Position numbers and translations under genes: made by a program
From: CAVSJJ01 sp963771015
GTDB lineage: Bacteria > Actinomycetota > Actinomycetes > Actinomycetales > Dermatophilaceae
Direction of reading: 5' to 3'
NCBI GenBank assembly: GCA_963771015.1
Contig: CAVYRN010000009.1
Location: 620,001-684,000, forward strand
Length of the DNA: 64,000 bases
Shown: piece by piece, positions 25,865 through 34,745 of the stretch
How the letters are laid out: each line of letters starts with the position of its first letter
Numbering within the stretch: the first letter of the stretch is position 1
Notes under the pieces: model-generated
The model's input: the letters and a program-made list of their open reading frames with translations, nothing else
Databases searched by the model: none
What the model was told of the DNA's origin: nothing

Positions 25865-26038
25865 GGGGTGTGTCGGGTCTGCGCCGATGGGGCTCGACGG
25901 CCGGCGGAATGGCGGAATGCCGCCAATGCCGCGCGGTCCATCGGTGGCTCGGCGGTGTCAGGCTGGACATGCGCCGGGGGGCGATGGGTGTGGAGGGTCG
26001 CTCTGCGACGGCGCGAACATCTCGGGTGGGGAGATCTC

Positions 26039-29038
26039 ATGAGAACGCGTCGGTATCCCTTTTCGCTGCGCCCATCCGGGCTCACCCTGGCCATGGCACT
26101 CGCCGTCACGGGCGTGCCGCTGGCCCTGGCACCGGCCGCCGCAGCCGCCGCGAGCGACATCGTCATCTCGGAGCTGATGTACCACGCCCCGGACAGCGAC
26201 CCGCTCTATGCGGACGTCGAGTTCATCGAGCTGGCCAACACCGGTGCGGCCTCGGTCGACCTCGCCGGGTGGAGCTTCACCTCGGGGATCACGCTCGAGG
26301 GCGGGGCCATCCCCTCGGGGGTGACGGTCGCGCCCGGCGGCTACGTCGTCGGGACAAACGACCCCGCGCTGTTCCAGGCGAAGTACGGCTTCACCGCGGA
26401 CTTCTCCTACGCCGGGACCTCTCTGTCCAACGGCGGCGAGGAGGTGACCCTCGTCGACGGTGGTGCCGTGACCGTCGACGACGTCACCTACGACGATGCC
26501 GCCCCATGGCCGGTTGCTCCCGACGGAGGCGGCCCGTCCCTCGAGCTGAGCGACCTCGCAACCGACAACGCCGATCCGGCCGGCTGGCACGCGAGCTCGG
26601 TCGACTTCGGGACACCGCGGGCGGCCAACACCGCGCCGCCCCTCGACCTCGGCGCCGTCGCGACGGCTCCGGCCGTTCCGAGCCCGGGCCAGAGCGTCGA
26701 GGTCTCGGCGGCCGCGCCGGTCGGCACGACCATGTCCCTCACCTACCGGGTGATGTACGGCGGGGATGTCACCGTACCGATGCTCGACGACGCCGCCAGC
26801 CCGGGTGGTGCCGGGGACGGCGTGTATGCCGCCACCGTCCCGGGTGCCTCGGCGGGCGAGATGGTGCGCTACAAGGTCGCGGCGGCCATGGGCGCCCTGA
26901 CCGCGGCATACCCACCCGTCGGCGACTCCCGGCCGTGGGACGGCTACGTGGTGACCGATCCCGCCCTGGGGTCGGCGGAGTACCCCGTGCTCCAGTGGTT
27001 CATGCCGGACGCGACATACCAGGACCTGTTGGCGAACCATCGGTGCGACGACGTCACCGCCGATGCGACGTTCTACTGGAACGGCGTCCTGCTCGACGGC
27101 GGCGCGATGAAGATCAAGGGGCACTCGACGTGTGTCGACACGAAGGTCAAGTGGAACATCGAGCTGCCCGCGGGCTACACCTTCGACTTCGGTGACGGCT
27201 TCTCCTACCCGGTCGACGAGTTCAACCTCGAGAGCAGGGCCATCCCGATCCCGCAGCTCGGTTGGGAGATGATCGGTCAGACCGGGGCGCCCACCGCAGG
27301 CGAGCGGACCATGCGGGTCCAACGCAACGGTGCCTTCTTCGGCGTCTTCGGGGTCCTCGAGAAGTACGACGGCACCTGGCGCAAGGCCCACGGCTACGAC
27401 GACGCGGCCTTCTACAAGGTCCAGGCCAAGGGGCTGCGGGCCTACTCCACGGCGACCGACCTCGCCGCGTCCGGTGACATCGACAAGAAGAGCCCCGACG
27501 ACGGCGACTTCACCGACATCTGGACCCTGACCCAGCAGCTCGCCCTGCCGGACAGCCCGGCGAAGCGGGCCTGGCTGCGTGAGCACCTCGACCTGCCCGA
27601 GATCGCCAACTACACCGCCGTCAACGTCGTCATGCGGCACTGGGACTCCGGGTCGAAGAACTACTACATCGTCGCCAACCCCGACACCGGCCGGTGGCAG
27701 GTCCTCAGCTGGGACCTCGACGGCATCTTCAACGGTGGCCGGGACAACAAGGGCGACTTCGTCTTCCCGACGACGACGGCGAGCACGCTCTGGGCCTCGC
27801 TGTTCGACATGGCGGACTTCCGGGCCATGCACGACCGCCGGGTCCGCTCGCTCGCCGACCAGTTCCTCACCGGCACCGGCCTCGTCGACCGCTTCGACCA
27901 GCTGACCGCCCCGTACGCGGACGACCTCGCCCTCGACAAGCAGGCCTGGGGCGGCTGGTCGCTCACCACCGGCCGCAACCGCATCGTCCAAGGCGTCCAG
28001 GAGCGCAGGGACCAGATCGCCGCGCACACCAACGCCACCGAGATCCCGACATCGCAGAACCCGGACGCCTCGGTCGTCATCAACGAGATCCAGTACAGCC
28101 CGGGACCCCTTGGCTCGGAGTACCTCGAGCTGTACAACCCCTCGAGCACCGCCGTGGACATGAGCGGCTGGACCGAGTCGGCCACCGGCTACACGGCCGT
28201 GCCCGGCACCGTCGTACCCGCGCACGCGTATGCCGTGTGGGCCGACGACGACGCCGAGCTGGTCGCGGCATACGGCGGGGACCTCCTCATGCTCGGGCAG
28301 TATCCCGGCGGGCTGAGCGGCTCCGGTGAGGAGGTGAGCCTCGCCGACGGCGCCCGGGTCGTCGACACGGTGACCTATGCTCCGGACGCTCCCTGGCCGA
28401 CCGAGCCCAACGGTGGCGGGCCCTCGCTCGAGCTCGTCGACCCGAGCAGTGACAATGCCCTCCCGGCGAGCTGGGCGGCCAGCTCGGGCAACGGGACGCC
28501 GGGAGCCGAGAACTCGGTCGTCGTCGGCGGCGGGGGCGGCGGTGGCGCGGCCACGATCGTCGACTACGGCTCGGCGTGGCGGTACCTCGCGACCTCACAG
28601 GACCCGCCGGCCGGGTGGCATGGCGTCGGCTTCGACGACTCCGCATGGCCGGTCGGTCCCGGTGCTCTCGGCTGTCTCGCCGGCGAGGACACGACGATCG
28701 AGTGTGTCCGGGGCCGCAAGGCGTACTACTTCCGGACCACCGTCGCGGTGCCCGCCGGTCCGGCACTCACCGGCGTCACCCTGCGCCTCAGGGTCGACGA
28801 CGGTGCCGTCGTCTACGTCAACGGTGTCGAGGCGGTGCGCGAGAACATGCCCTCGGGCACGGTGACCCGCAAGACGCTGGCGAGCTCCAACGTCAGGAGT
28901 GTCGCTCAGACGACGTTCGCCATCCCACCGTCGGCGCTGGTGGTCGGCGACAACACGATCGCCGTCGAGGTCCACCAGTACCGCGCCGGCCCGACCGCCG
29001 ACCTGTACTTCGACGCGGCGGTCGACATCACCCGTTAG
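26039..29038 (+). CDS. Secreted CotH-kinase and lamin-tail-domain protein
   Basis: A 999-residue exported protein; the ATG at 26039 gives a standard signal peptide (about 1-38, Ala-rich cleavage region). Domains in order: lamin-tail domain (about 40-155; ISELMYHAPDSDP, GGGPSLEL), a beta-rich spacer, a CotH kinase-like domain (about 313-670; VLEKYDGTWRK, WQVLSWDLDGIF), a second lamin-tail domain (about 675-805; INEIQYSPGPLGSEYLELYN), a poly-Gly linker near 827, and a C-terminal jelly-roll like those of glycosidases (DDSAWPVGPGALG). CotH domains are protein kinases in spore coats and some secreted effectors. Probably acts on or near the cell surface. No helper gene adjoins. Confidence 0.85.
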   Translation: MRTRRYPFSLRPSGLTLAMALAVTGVPLALAPAAAAAASDIVISELMYHAPDSDPLYADVEFIELANTGAASVDLAGWSFTSGITLEGGAIPSGVTVAPGGYVVGTNDPALFQAKYGFTADFSYAGTSLSNGGEEVTLVDGGAVTVDDVTYDDAAPWPVAPDGGGPSLELSDLATDNADPAGWHASSVDFGTPRAANTAPPLDLGAVATAPAVPSPGQSVEVSAAAPVGTTMSLTYRVMYGGDVTVPMLDDAASPGGAGDGVYAATVPGASAGEMVRYKVAAAMGALTAAYPPVGDSRPWDGYVVTDPALGSAEYPVLQWFMPDATYQDLLANHRCDDVTADATFYWNGVLLDGGAMKIKGHSTCVDTKVKWNIELPAGYTFDFGDGFSYPVDEFNLESRAIPIPQLGWEMIGQTGAPTAGERTMRVQRNGAFFGVFGVLEKYDGTWRKAHGYDDAAFYKVQAKGLRAYSTATDLAASGDIDKKSPDDGDFTDIWTLTQQLALPDSPAKRAWLREHLDLPEIANYTAVNVVMRHWDSGSKNYYIVANPDTGRWQVLSWDLDGIFNGGRDNKGDFVFPTTTASTLWASLFDMADFRAMHDRRVRSLADQFLTGTGLVDRFDQLTAPYADDLALDKQAWGGWSLTTGRNRIVQGVQERRDQIAAHTNATEIPTSQNPDASVVINEIQYSPGPLGSEYLELYNPSSTAVDMSGWTESATGYTAVPGTVVPAHAYAVWADDDAELVAAYGGDLLMLGQYPGGLSGSGEEVSLADGARVVDTVTYAPDAPWPTEPNGGGPSLELVDPSSDNALPASWAASSGNGTPGAENSVVVGGGGGGGAATIVDYGSAWRYLATSQDPPAGWHGVGFDDSAWPVGPGALGCLAGEDTTIECVRGRKAYYFRTTVAVPAGPALTGVTLRLRVDDGAVVYVNGVEAVRENMPSGTVTRKTLASSNVRSVAQTTFAIPPSALVVGDNTIAVEVHQYRAGPTADLYFDAAVDITR

Positions 29039-29109
29039 GGTCCTCGCTCGTCCCCGCTCGTCCGTCTGCAACGATGGCCGGGCGGGGGCCGAGAGGACGG
29101 GCAGGTGAC

Positions 29110-30066
29110 ATGACGGCGCAGCCAGACCACGACGCGGTCGACACCGCTGTCGAGGCGGCGGTGGGTATGCCGCTGCCCACGCGCTGGACGGCCGCCGGGC
29201 TGGTCCCGTGGTCGCCGCCCCGTCCGACGAGACATCCGAGCCGGGCGCTGGTCCTGGCCGGGGGCGGTGCGACGGGCATCGCGTGGGAGGCCGGGATCGT
29301 GGCGGGCCTGCGCGAGGCGGGCATCGACGTCGGCGACGCCGATCTCATGGTGGGGACGTCGGCCGGGTCCGTGGTCGCGGCGCACCTGCGTGCCGGGACC
29401 TCGCCGGAGGACGCCTTCGCGGACATCCGCGCGGGCCGGCCGCTCGGCGACCTCGGGCGCCTCGGCGCGGGCGACGCGCTCCGGTTCATGCGCGCGCAGC
29501 TCGGCCGAGACCGCAGCGCGGGTCGCGCGGTCGTCGGCAGGGCGGCGCTCCGGGCCAGGACCGGGGCGGAGGATGCCTGGGTCGAGACGGTTTCCGGCGG
29601 ACTCCGCGGCCACCCCTGGCCCCCCGGCCGCCTTGTCATCACGGCCATCGACGCCGAGACCGGCGCCCCCGTCGCCTTCGACAACGACAGCGCCGTCCCC
29701 ATCGAGCGGGCCGTGGCCGCGAGCTGCGCCGTGCCGGGGGTCTTCCCCCCGGTGCGGATCGGCGGCCGGAGATACATCGACGGTGGCCTGCGGTCGGTGG
29801 CGAACGTCGACCTCGCCGAGGGGTACGACCGCGTGCTCGTCCTCTCGCCGATCCCGCTCGCCCTGCGCTCGTCGGACCGCCCGGTGCCGCAGGCGCGCCG
29901 CCTGGGGACCCGGGTCCGATCCCTGGTCATCGTCCCGGACCGAGCGGCCGCAGTCGCCATGGGAGTGCGTCCCCTCGACACCTCTCGGGGTCGTCGGACC
30001 GAGGCGGCGGGGCGGGCTCAGGGCCGCCGCGAGGCGGATCGGGTCCGGCGGGTCTGGCTCGGCTGA
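29110..30066 (+). CDS. Patatin-like phospholipase
   Basis: A 318-residue patatin-like serine hydrolase. The oxyanion hole is GGGATG (51-56), the nucleophile elbow is GTSAGS with Ser84, and the catalytic Asp224 is in DGG. It would cleave acyl esters of lipids through a Ser-Asp dyad. The ATG at 29110 is followed by a hydrophilic N-terminus with no signal peptide, so it is cytoplasmic or membrane-peripheral. The C-terminus is Arg-rich. Neighbours give no clear pathway. Confidence 0.88.
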   Translation: MTAQPDHDAVDTAVEAAVGMPLPTRWTAAGLVPWSPPRPTRHPSRALVLAGGGATGIAWEAGIVAGLREAGIDVGDADLMVGTSAGSVVAAHLRAGTSPEDAFADIRAGRPLGDLGRLGAGDALRFMRAQLGRDRSAGRAVVGRAALRARTGAEDAWVETVSGGLRGHPWPPGRLVITAIDAETGAPVAFDNDSAVPIERAVAASCAVPGVFPPVRIGGRRYIDGGLRSVANVDLAEGYDRVLVLSPIPLALRSSDRPVPQARRLGTRVRSLVIVPDRAAAVAMGVRPLDTSRGRRTEAAGRAQGRREADRVRRVWLG

Positions 30067-30120
30067 CGACCTGGGGATAACTCGGCGGCGGGTCGGCGCA
30101 GATCGGGCACGCTGCCGTCC

Positions 30121-30549
30121 ATGAGCTACCGCGACCTTCCCGCTGACCTGTCCTCCCGACCCCTCGACGACCAGTCCCTCGCCGCCGACGTCATCGACCT
30201 CATCATCGAGCCCGACGACCGCGAGCGCGGCTGCGTGGCGGCGATGCTCTGCGACGCGCGGGGCATCGGTGTCCACCCGGTCGTCATCGGCGACATCGAG
30301 CCCGGCCATGCCGTGTCCGCCCTGCATCGGCTGCTCGGGATCGTGCTGCCCGAGGTGGCGGCCAACGGCGGGTCGGTCCTGCTCGGCCTGGGTCGGGCCG
30401 GCGGGATCGTCCTCAGCGACGCCGACCGGGCCTGGCACCAGGGGGCGATCGACGCCTGCCGGGCGCACGGGGTGCGCCTGCTGGCGGCGTTCGTGGCGAC
30501 GCCGGCGGCCGTGCGCCCCTTCCCGCCCGACCTGCGGGTCGCGTCGTAG
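30121..30549 (+). CDS. Hypothetical protein
   Basis: A 142-residue soluble protein beginning MSYRDLPADLSSRP. It alternates short helices and beta strands (GCVAAMLCDARG, GSVLLGLGRAGGIVLSDADR) and contains one AWHQGAIDACRAHGVRLLAAF segment typical of a Rossmann-like or JAB-like small fold, but no defining motif. No family is recognised. The start lacks a strong ribosome site and could be leaderless, with a weak CACGCT 7 bases upstream. Confidence 0.6.
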   Translation: MSYRDLPADLSSRPLDDQSLAADVIDLIIEPDDRERGCVAAMLCDARGIGVHPVVIGDIEPGHAVSALHRLLGIVLPEVAANGGSVLLGLGRAGGIVLSDADRAWHQGAIDACRAHGVRLLAAFVATPAAVRPFPPDLRVAS

Positions 30550-30628
30550 GCCCCACGCGTATCAGGACCGACCCGTTCTGCTCCTTGCGGTATGCCGTCC
30601 GCGTGGCGGCGACCGGAGGAGGAGCGCC

Positions 30629-31021
30629 ATGGTGTCGATCGACCCGCTGCCGCTGATCAAGGTCCCGTCGTCGTGGCCCGTCCCACTCGTCGCGGCGATC
30701 GCCATGGTGGCGCTCGCGACCATCGACCTGCTGGGGGCGGTGGCCGCCAAGGAGTGGGTTCTGCAGCGCCAGCCGAGCGCGCTCGTCCTGGGGTTGGCGG
30801 CCTTCGTCGTGCTCTTCTGGGTCTACGCATCGGCCCTGCAGTACGCCGAGCTCGCACTGGTCACCCTGGGCTGGATCGTCGCTCTCCAGGTAGGGGTTCT
30901 CCTCGTCGACCGGGTTCGCTACGGCGTGACGTTGCCGGTCGACCGGTGGGTCGCCATCGTCGTCATCCTGGCAGCCGAGGCCTACCTGTTGCTCGTGCCG
31001 GGCCCCCAACCGTCGGCCTGA
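30629..31021 (+). CDS. Small four-helix membrane protein
   Basis: A 130-residue protein with four hydrophobic helices covering almost the full length, similar in size and layout to small multidrug-resistance (EmrE-like) proteins. The Glu usually present in TM1 is not seen there; a Glu sits in the second half (QYAELALVTLG). The ATG at 30629 follows GGAGGAGCGCC. Transport function is possible but unproven. Confidence 0.65.
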   Translation: MVSIDPLPLIKVPSSWPVPLVAAIAMVALATIDLLGAVAAKEWVLQRQPSALVLGLAAFVVLFWVYASALQYAELALVTLGWIVALQVGVLLVDRVRYGVTLPVDRWVAIVVILAAEAYLLLVPGPQPSA

Positions 31022-31148
31022 GCGCCCTCGGGTGTGCCCCGGTGGCGCGGCCCGGTGGCGGGGCCCAGCGGGCCGGGGCCCAGGTCTAAGGTGGACGCTG
31101 CCGCCCACCCGACCGGCGGCCTTCCCATCTCTGCGAGGAGGACCCGCC

Positions 31149-32372
31149 ATGACGGCTGACCAGGCCGTGGGCTCGACGGCATTCCACATCGACCGCACCG
31201 AGCGGTATGCCGCCCACAACTACCATCCGCTGCCGGTCGTCATCGCGTCGGCGCAGGGCTCCTGGGTCACCGACGTCGAGGGGAAGCGCTACCTCGACTG
31301 CCTCGCCGGCTACTCCGCCCTCAACTTCGGCCACGGTCATCCGCGGCTGCTGGCCCGGGCTCACGAACAGCTCGATCGGCTCACCCTGACCAGCCGGGCG
31401 TTCTACAACGACCAGCTCGGTCCGTTCTCGCAGGCCCTCGCTGGGTTGACCGGCCTGGACATGATCCTGCCGATGAACACCGGCGCCGAGGCGGTCGAGA
31501 CGGCGATCAAGGTGAGCCGGCGATGGGGGTACCGCGTCAAGGGCGTCCCCGAGGAGCAGGCGTCGATCGTCGTCATGGAGGGCAACTTCCACGGCCGGAC
31601 GACGACCATCGTCAGCTTCTCCGACGACAAGGTCGCCCACGACGACTACGGCCCCTACACCCCCGGTTTCCGCGCGGTCCGCTACGGCGACGCCGACGCG
31701 GTCCGGGCGGCCATCGACGACACGACGGTGGCGGTGCTCCTCGAGCCGATCCAGGGGGAGGGTGGCGTGCTCATTCCCCCGGCGGGGTTCCTCGCCGAGG
31801 TGCGAGCCATCTGCGACGAGGCCGGGGTTCTCATGGTGGCCGACGAGGTCCAGTCCGGGCTGGCCAGGACCGGCCGTACCTTTGCCTGCGAGCACGAGGA
31901 CGTCGTGCCCGACATCTACATCCTCGGCAAGGCACTCGGTGGCGGCCTCTACCCCGTGTCGGCCATCGCGGCCAACGTCGACGTCCTCGGCGTCATCGAC
32001 CCCGGCTCGCACGGCTCGACCTTCGGTGGGAACCCGCTCGCCGCTGCCATCGGCCGCGAGGTCGTCGACATGCTCGGCACGGGGGAGTTCCAGGCGGCCG
32101 CGACCCGGCTCGGCTCCGTCCTCGAGGACGGCCTGCGGCCGCTCGTCGGGAAGGGGCTCGAGGCGATCCGGGTCCGGGGCCTGTGGGCCGGGCTCGATGT
32201 CGAGGCCGGGGGCGTCAGCGGGCGAGGGTTGTCCGAGCGGCTGCTGCGCCGCGGCGTCCTCGCCAAGGACACCCACGGCTCGACGCTGCGTCTCGCCCCG
32301 CCGCTCGTCACGACCGAGGACGAGATCGGGATGCTCGTCGAGGCCGTCGAGGCCTCACTCGCCGAGGGCTGA
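31149..32372 (+). CDS. rocD: Ornithine--oxo-acid aminotransferase
   Basis: A 407-residue class III PLP aminotransferase that converts ornithine and a 2-oxo acid to glutamate semialdehyde. Typical RocD sequence: YAAHNYHPLPVVIASAQG, GHPRLLARAHEQ, LPMNTGAEAVETAIK, NFHGRTTTIVSFS, LEPIQGEGGV, and the PLP lysine Lys261 in LGKALGGG. Normal length. The ATG has GAGGAGG upstream. No arginase or proC is adjacent; the gene is single and convergent with the PspC gene. Confidence 0.93.
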   Translation: MTADQAVGSTAFHIDRTERYAAHNYHPLPVVIASAQGSWVTDVEGKRYLDCLAGYSALNFGHGHPRLLARAHEQLDRLTLTSRAFYNDQLGPFSQALAGLTGLDMILPMNTGAEAVETAIKVSRRWGYRVKGVPEEQASIVVMEGNFHGRTTTIVSFSDDKVAHDDYGPYTPGFRAVRYGDADAVRAAIDDTTVAVLLEPIQGEGGVLIPPAGFLAEVRAICDEAGVLMVADEVQSGLARTGRTFACEHEDVVPDIYILGKALGGGLYPVSAIAANVDVLGVIDPGSHGSTFGGNPLAAAIGREVVDMLGTGEFQAAATRLGSVLEDGLRPLVGKGLEAIRVRGLWAGLDVEAGGVSGRGLSERLLRRGVLAKDTHGSTLRLAPPLVTTEDEIGMLVEAVEASLAEG

Positions 32373-32414
32373 CGGGAGGGCCGTCGGCCACCGGCGGCGA
32401 CCGGACCGAACGGC

Positions 32415-32452
32415 GCGAAGCGCCCGAGCCGGTGGGCCGGTCGGGCGTTCGC
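32415..32452. terminator. Bidirectional hairpin terminator
   Basis: GCGAAGCGCCCGAGCCGG pairs with CCGGTCGGGCGTTCGC (two bulged G) between the convergent rocD and PspC genes. Confidence 0.65.
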
Positions 32453-32472
32453 GGTGAGGTGGTGATGGTCGG

Positions 32473-32868
32473 TCAGGCGGTGTCCCCCTGCTGAGAAGCG
32501 GCGGGCTCCTCGACCGGCGGCTGCGGCTCGGCCTGCGGTGCGGCGGCCTGGGCGGGCGGCTGCGTCGGGTAGCCCTGGTAGCCGGGTGCGCCCTGGGCGG
32601 GCGGCTGCGTCGGGTAGCCCTGGTAGCTCGGGTAGCTCGGGTAGCTCGGGTACAGCGACTCCTCGGCCGGCATGAGGATCCACAGGATCGGGTAGATGAG
32701 GATCTGGCTGCCGGGGATGACCATGAGCACGAGCACGAAGAGGAGCCGGGCGGGCCACGGGTCGAGGCCGAAGCGGCGGCCGAGCCCGGCACAGACGCCC
32801 GCAAAGACGCGGCCGTCGCGAGGCCGGATCAGGCCCTGCTGCGCGAAGCTGTTGTGGATGTCGTTCAT
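32473..32868 (-). CDS. PspC domain membrane protein with Pro/Tyr-rich tail
   Basis: A 131-residue protein. A PspC domain covers about residues 10-70 (GRVFAGVCAGLGRRFGLDPW), with one or two TM helices (LLFVLVLMVIPGSQILIYPILWIL). The tail is a Pro/Tyr/Gln repeat (YPSYPSYPSY, then two GYQGYPTQPPAQ-type units). PspC-type proteins respond to envelope stress or regulate partner kinases, but isolated short forms are uncharacterised. The ATG at 32868 is chosen; a frame to 32952 has no ribosome site. Confidence 0.85.
   Translation of the reverse strand: MNDIHNSFAQQGLIRPRDGRVFAGVCAGLGRRFGLDPWPARLLFVLVLMVIPGSQILIYPILWILMPAEESLYPSYPSYPSYQGYPTQPPAQGAPGYQGYPTQPPAQAAAPQAEPQPPVEEPAASQQGDTA
32547..32627. repeat. 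36-bp direct repeat (45-bp period) encoding Pro-rich units
   Basis: Copies at 32547-32582 and 32592-32627 are identical over 36 bases and 45 bases apart, so each period is 15 codons in frame. They are followed by a 9-base repeat (tcgggtagc) about three times. Within the PspC gene tail; length may vary between strains. Confidence 0.8.
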
Positions 32869-33038
32869 GGGTGGTGCACGTCCTTCTGGCTCGGGTTTCG
32901 GGGTGTCTCCCCGGACATCTCCACTGTGGCCCGGCGGCGGCCTGCTCGCCATCAGGTGCCACCCTGAGCCATCCCCGAATGCCGGCTCCGGGCCTCAGGG
33001 GTAGGCGCGGGGCCAGCCCGGCGCCGGGTGCCCCAGGC

Positions 33039-33130
33039 GGCTCGGCGAGGTCAGCCCCCGTCGGCCCCGCGCCGCGGCTCGGCGAGGTCAGCCCCCGTCG
33101 GCCCCGCGCCGCGGCTCGTGGAGGTGGGCC
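33039..33130. repeat. 37-bp tandem repeat across a gene's stop codon
   Basis: Two perfect copies (33039-33075, 33076-33112) and a diverged partial third copy. The stop of the minus-strand gene at 33088 lies in the second copy, and an equivalent stop is present in the first. 37 is not a multiple of 3. Confidence 0.8.
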
Positions 33131-33852
33131 GCGACGAACCCGGCGATGCTGCCGTACCGCTCCCGGATGATGTCGGCCTCGGCACGTCGGTCGTGCGAGG
33201 GGACGAAGAACCGGCCCTCCGGCACCCGCCGCCCGCAGCCGCAGAAGCACCACCCGGTCGGGGTGACCACGCCGTGGGCCGGCAGCAGGGTGGCCTCGGC
33301 GGCGTCGAACGGCAGCAGCTCCTGGGTCGGCGCGGGTCGTGCCGGCTCGACGTCGAGGGCGGCGAGTGCGGCCCGCAGCTCCTCGGTCCGGTCAACGGCG
33401 CCGGGGAGCGCGGCCAGGTCCTCGGCGACCCGTACCCGTCCGCTGTCGGCCCAGTCCTGCTGGTGGGAGATCTCGCGGACGACGGCGACGGGCACCTCGG
33501 CCGCCGACCGCACGCCGTACGTCGTCGCGTCCAGCTGGACGAAGACGCAGGCGTCGAAGCCCCAGCTGCGGATCGCCGAGTACGCCTGGCCGGCCCGGGC
33601 ACCGGGCTGGATGACGCGGCACTTGACGAGGAGGTAGCGGTCCTCGGGCAGGGCGACGTGCCAGCCTCGTGCGGGGTTGGGGGCCAGGGTGCCCCCCAAC
33701 GCCCTGGCGACGAGAAGCTCGGCCAGGTCGCCGGCCGGGGCGTTCCGGGTGCGGACGATGCCGCGGTCGAAGAGCTCGGCCATCACCTCGGCATACCGTC
33801 CGAGCAGCGCCGTGACCGAGAGGTCCCTCACGTCGTCGTCGGCGGGCGGCAT
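33088..33852 (-). CDS. Hypothetical protein, possible restriction-endonuclease-like fold
   Basis: A 254-residue protein. The N-terminal half (about 11-130) reads LLGRYAEVMAELFDRG, APAGDLAELLVARALGG, DRYLLVKCRV, YSAIRSWGFDACVFV, a pattern reminiscent of PD-(D/E)xK-like proteins, with Glu45 and Lys77 as candidate residues (inference). The C-terminal part has a CFCGCGRRVP cluster and FVPSHDRRAEADIIRERYG, a probable zinc-binding module also found appended to other actinobacterial proteins. The start is uncertain: ATG 33852 has GGAGGT directly against it. No methylase or other restriction-system gene is adjacent. Confidence 0.6.
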   Translation of the reverse strand: MPPADDDVRDLSVTALLGRYAEVMAELFDRGIVRTRNAPAGDLAELLVARALGGTLAPNPARGWHVALPEDRYLLVKCRVIQPGARAGQAYSAIRSWGFDACVFVQLDATTYGVRSAAEVPVAVVREISHQQDWADSGRVRVAEDLAALPGAVDRTEELRAALAALDVEPARPAPTQELLPFDAAEATLLPAHGVVTPTGWCFCGCGRRVPEGRFFVPSHDRRAEADIIRERYGSIAGFVAAHLHEPRRGADGG

Positions 33853-33924
33853 ACCTCCATCGTTGCCGACCCCGCCGACGCTGTCAGGAGGCGCACCGCC
33901 GTCGGGCCGATGGGATGTGCCACG

Positions 33925-33930
33925 TAGGAT
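33925..33930 (+). promoter_or_regulatory. -10 box of a leaderless promoter
   Basis: TAGGAT ends 7 bases before the GTG at 33937, with no Shine-Dalgarno. Confidence 0.6.
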
Positions 33931-33936
33931 GCCCGC

Positions 33937-34299
33937 GTGCTCCTGCCGCTCACCATCGTGCTGTGTGCGCTGTCCGTCGTCCTGCTGGCCGCCGCCGGTT
34001 GGTATGCCGCCCGCGACCGGCTCTTCGACGACTGGCTCCTCGGGACCATCGCCCTCGTCGAGATCGGCCTGCTCGTCCAGGTCGTCAGGGGTCTGATGGT
34101 CATGGGCGGGATCGCCGACGGGGCGGAGCGGGCGACGTTCGCGGCCTACCTGCTCACCCTGCCGGTCGTCCCGGTCGGCACGGCATTCATCGCGATCAAG
34201 GAGAAGTCCCGCTGGTCGATGGGCGCCGTCGCCATCGGCGCCGTCGGGGTCTTCGTCATGGTCGCCCGACTTCAGCAGATCTGGGACCTTCATGGCTGA
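33937..34299 (+). CDS. Four-helix membrane protein
   Basis: A 120-residue membrane protein with about four TM helices (LLPLTIVLCALSVVLLAAAGWY, LLGTIALVEIGLLVQVVRG and two more). No motif assigns a function. The GTG start is set by the leaderless promoter. Its end overlaps the next gene by 8 bases, and the pair look like a two-subunit or co-expressed membrane unit. Confidence 0.7.
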   Translation: MLLPLTIVLCALSVVLLAAAGWYAARDRLFDDWLLGTIALVEIGLLVQVVRGLMVMGGIADGAERATFAAYLLTLPVVPVGTAFIAIKEKSRWSMGAVAIGAVGVFVMVARLQQIWDLHG

Positions 34300-34738
34300 G
34301 AACGAGTCCACGAACACCACCGAGCCCGAGCCGGAGGAGAGGGTTCGATCCGGTGTCGGCCCGGGCCGCATCCTCGTGGCCGTGTACGCCCTCCTTGCTC
34401 TCGCCGCGACCGGCCGGTCGGTCCTGCAGATCCTCGAGTACTTCGACCGGGCACCGCTGGCCTACCTGCTCTCCGCCGTCGCGGCGGTCATCTACCTCGT
34501 GGCCACGGTCGCGCTCACCCGCGGCGACCGGACCTCCGTCACCGTCGCGACGGTCGCCATCACGATCGAGATGGCCGGCGTGCTGGCCGTGGGACTGGCG
34601 TCCTACCTCGTCCCGAGCGCCTTCCCCGACAAGACGGTCTGGTCGCACTTCGGTGCGGGGTACGGCTACGTGCCGCTCGTCCTGCCGGTGCTCGGCCTGC
34701 TCTGGCTGCGCCGGGTCCGGTCCGCCGACGCGGGCTGA
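34292..34738 (+). CDS. Four-helix membrane protein, partner of preceding gene
   Basis: A 148-residue protein: an acidic Glu/Thr-rich N-terminal 25 residues, then four TM helices (RILVAVYALLALAATGRSVL, LLSAVAAVIYLVATVAL and two more). YGYVPLVLPVLGLLWLRR ends the last helix with positive charges. No family with known function is recognised. Translational overlap with the previous gene suggests coupled synthesis. Confidence 0.7.
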   Translation: MAENESTNTTEPEPEERVRSGVGPGRILVAVYALLALAATGRSVLQILEYFDRAPLAYLLSAVAAVIYLVATVALTRGDRTSVTVATVAITIEMAGVLAVGLASYLVPSAFPDKTVWSHFGAGYGYVPLVLPVLGLLWLRRVRSADAG

Positions 34739-34745
34739 GCACGGG

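Noticed and set aside
25958..28225. 755-codon minus-strand open frame opposite the CotH gene
   Set aside because: Gly/Val/Asp/Arg-rich shadow with no family; the plus-strand protein has clear domains.
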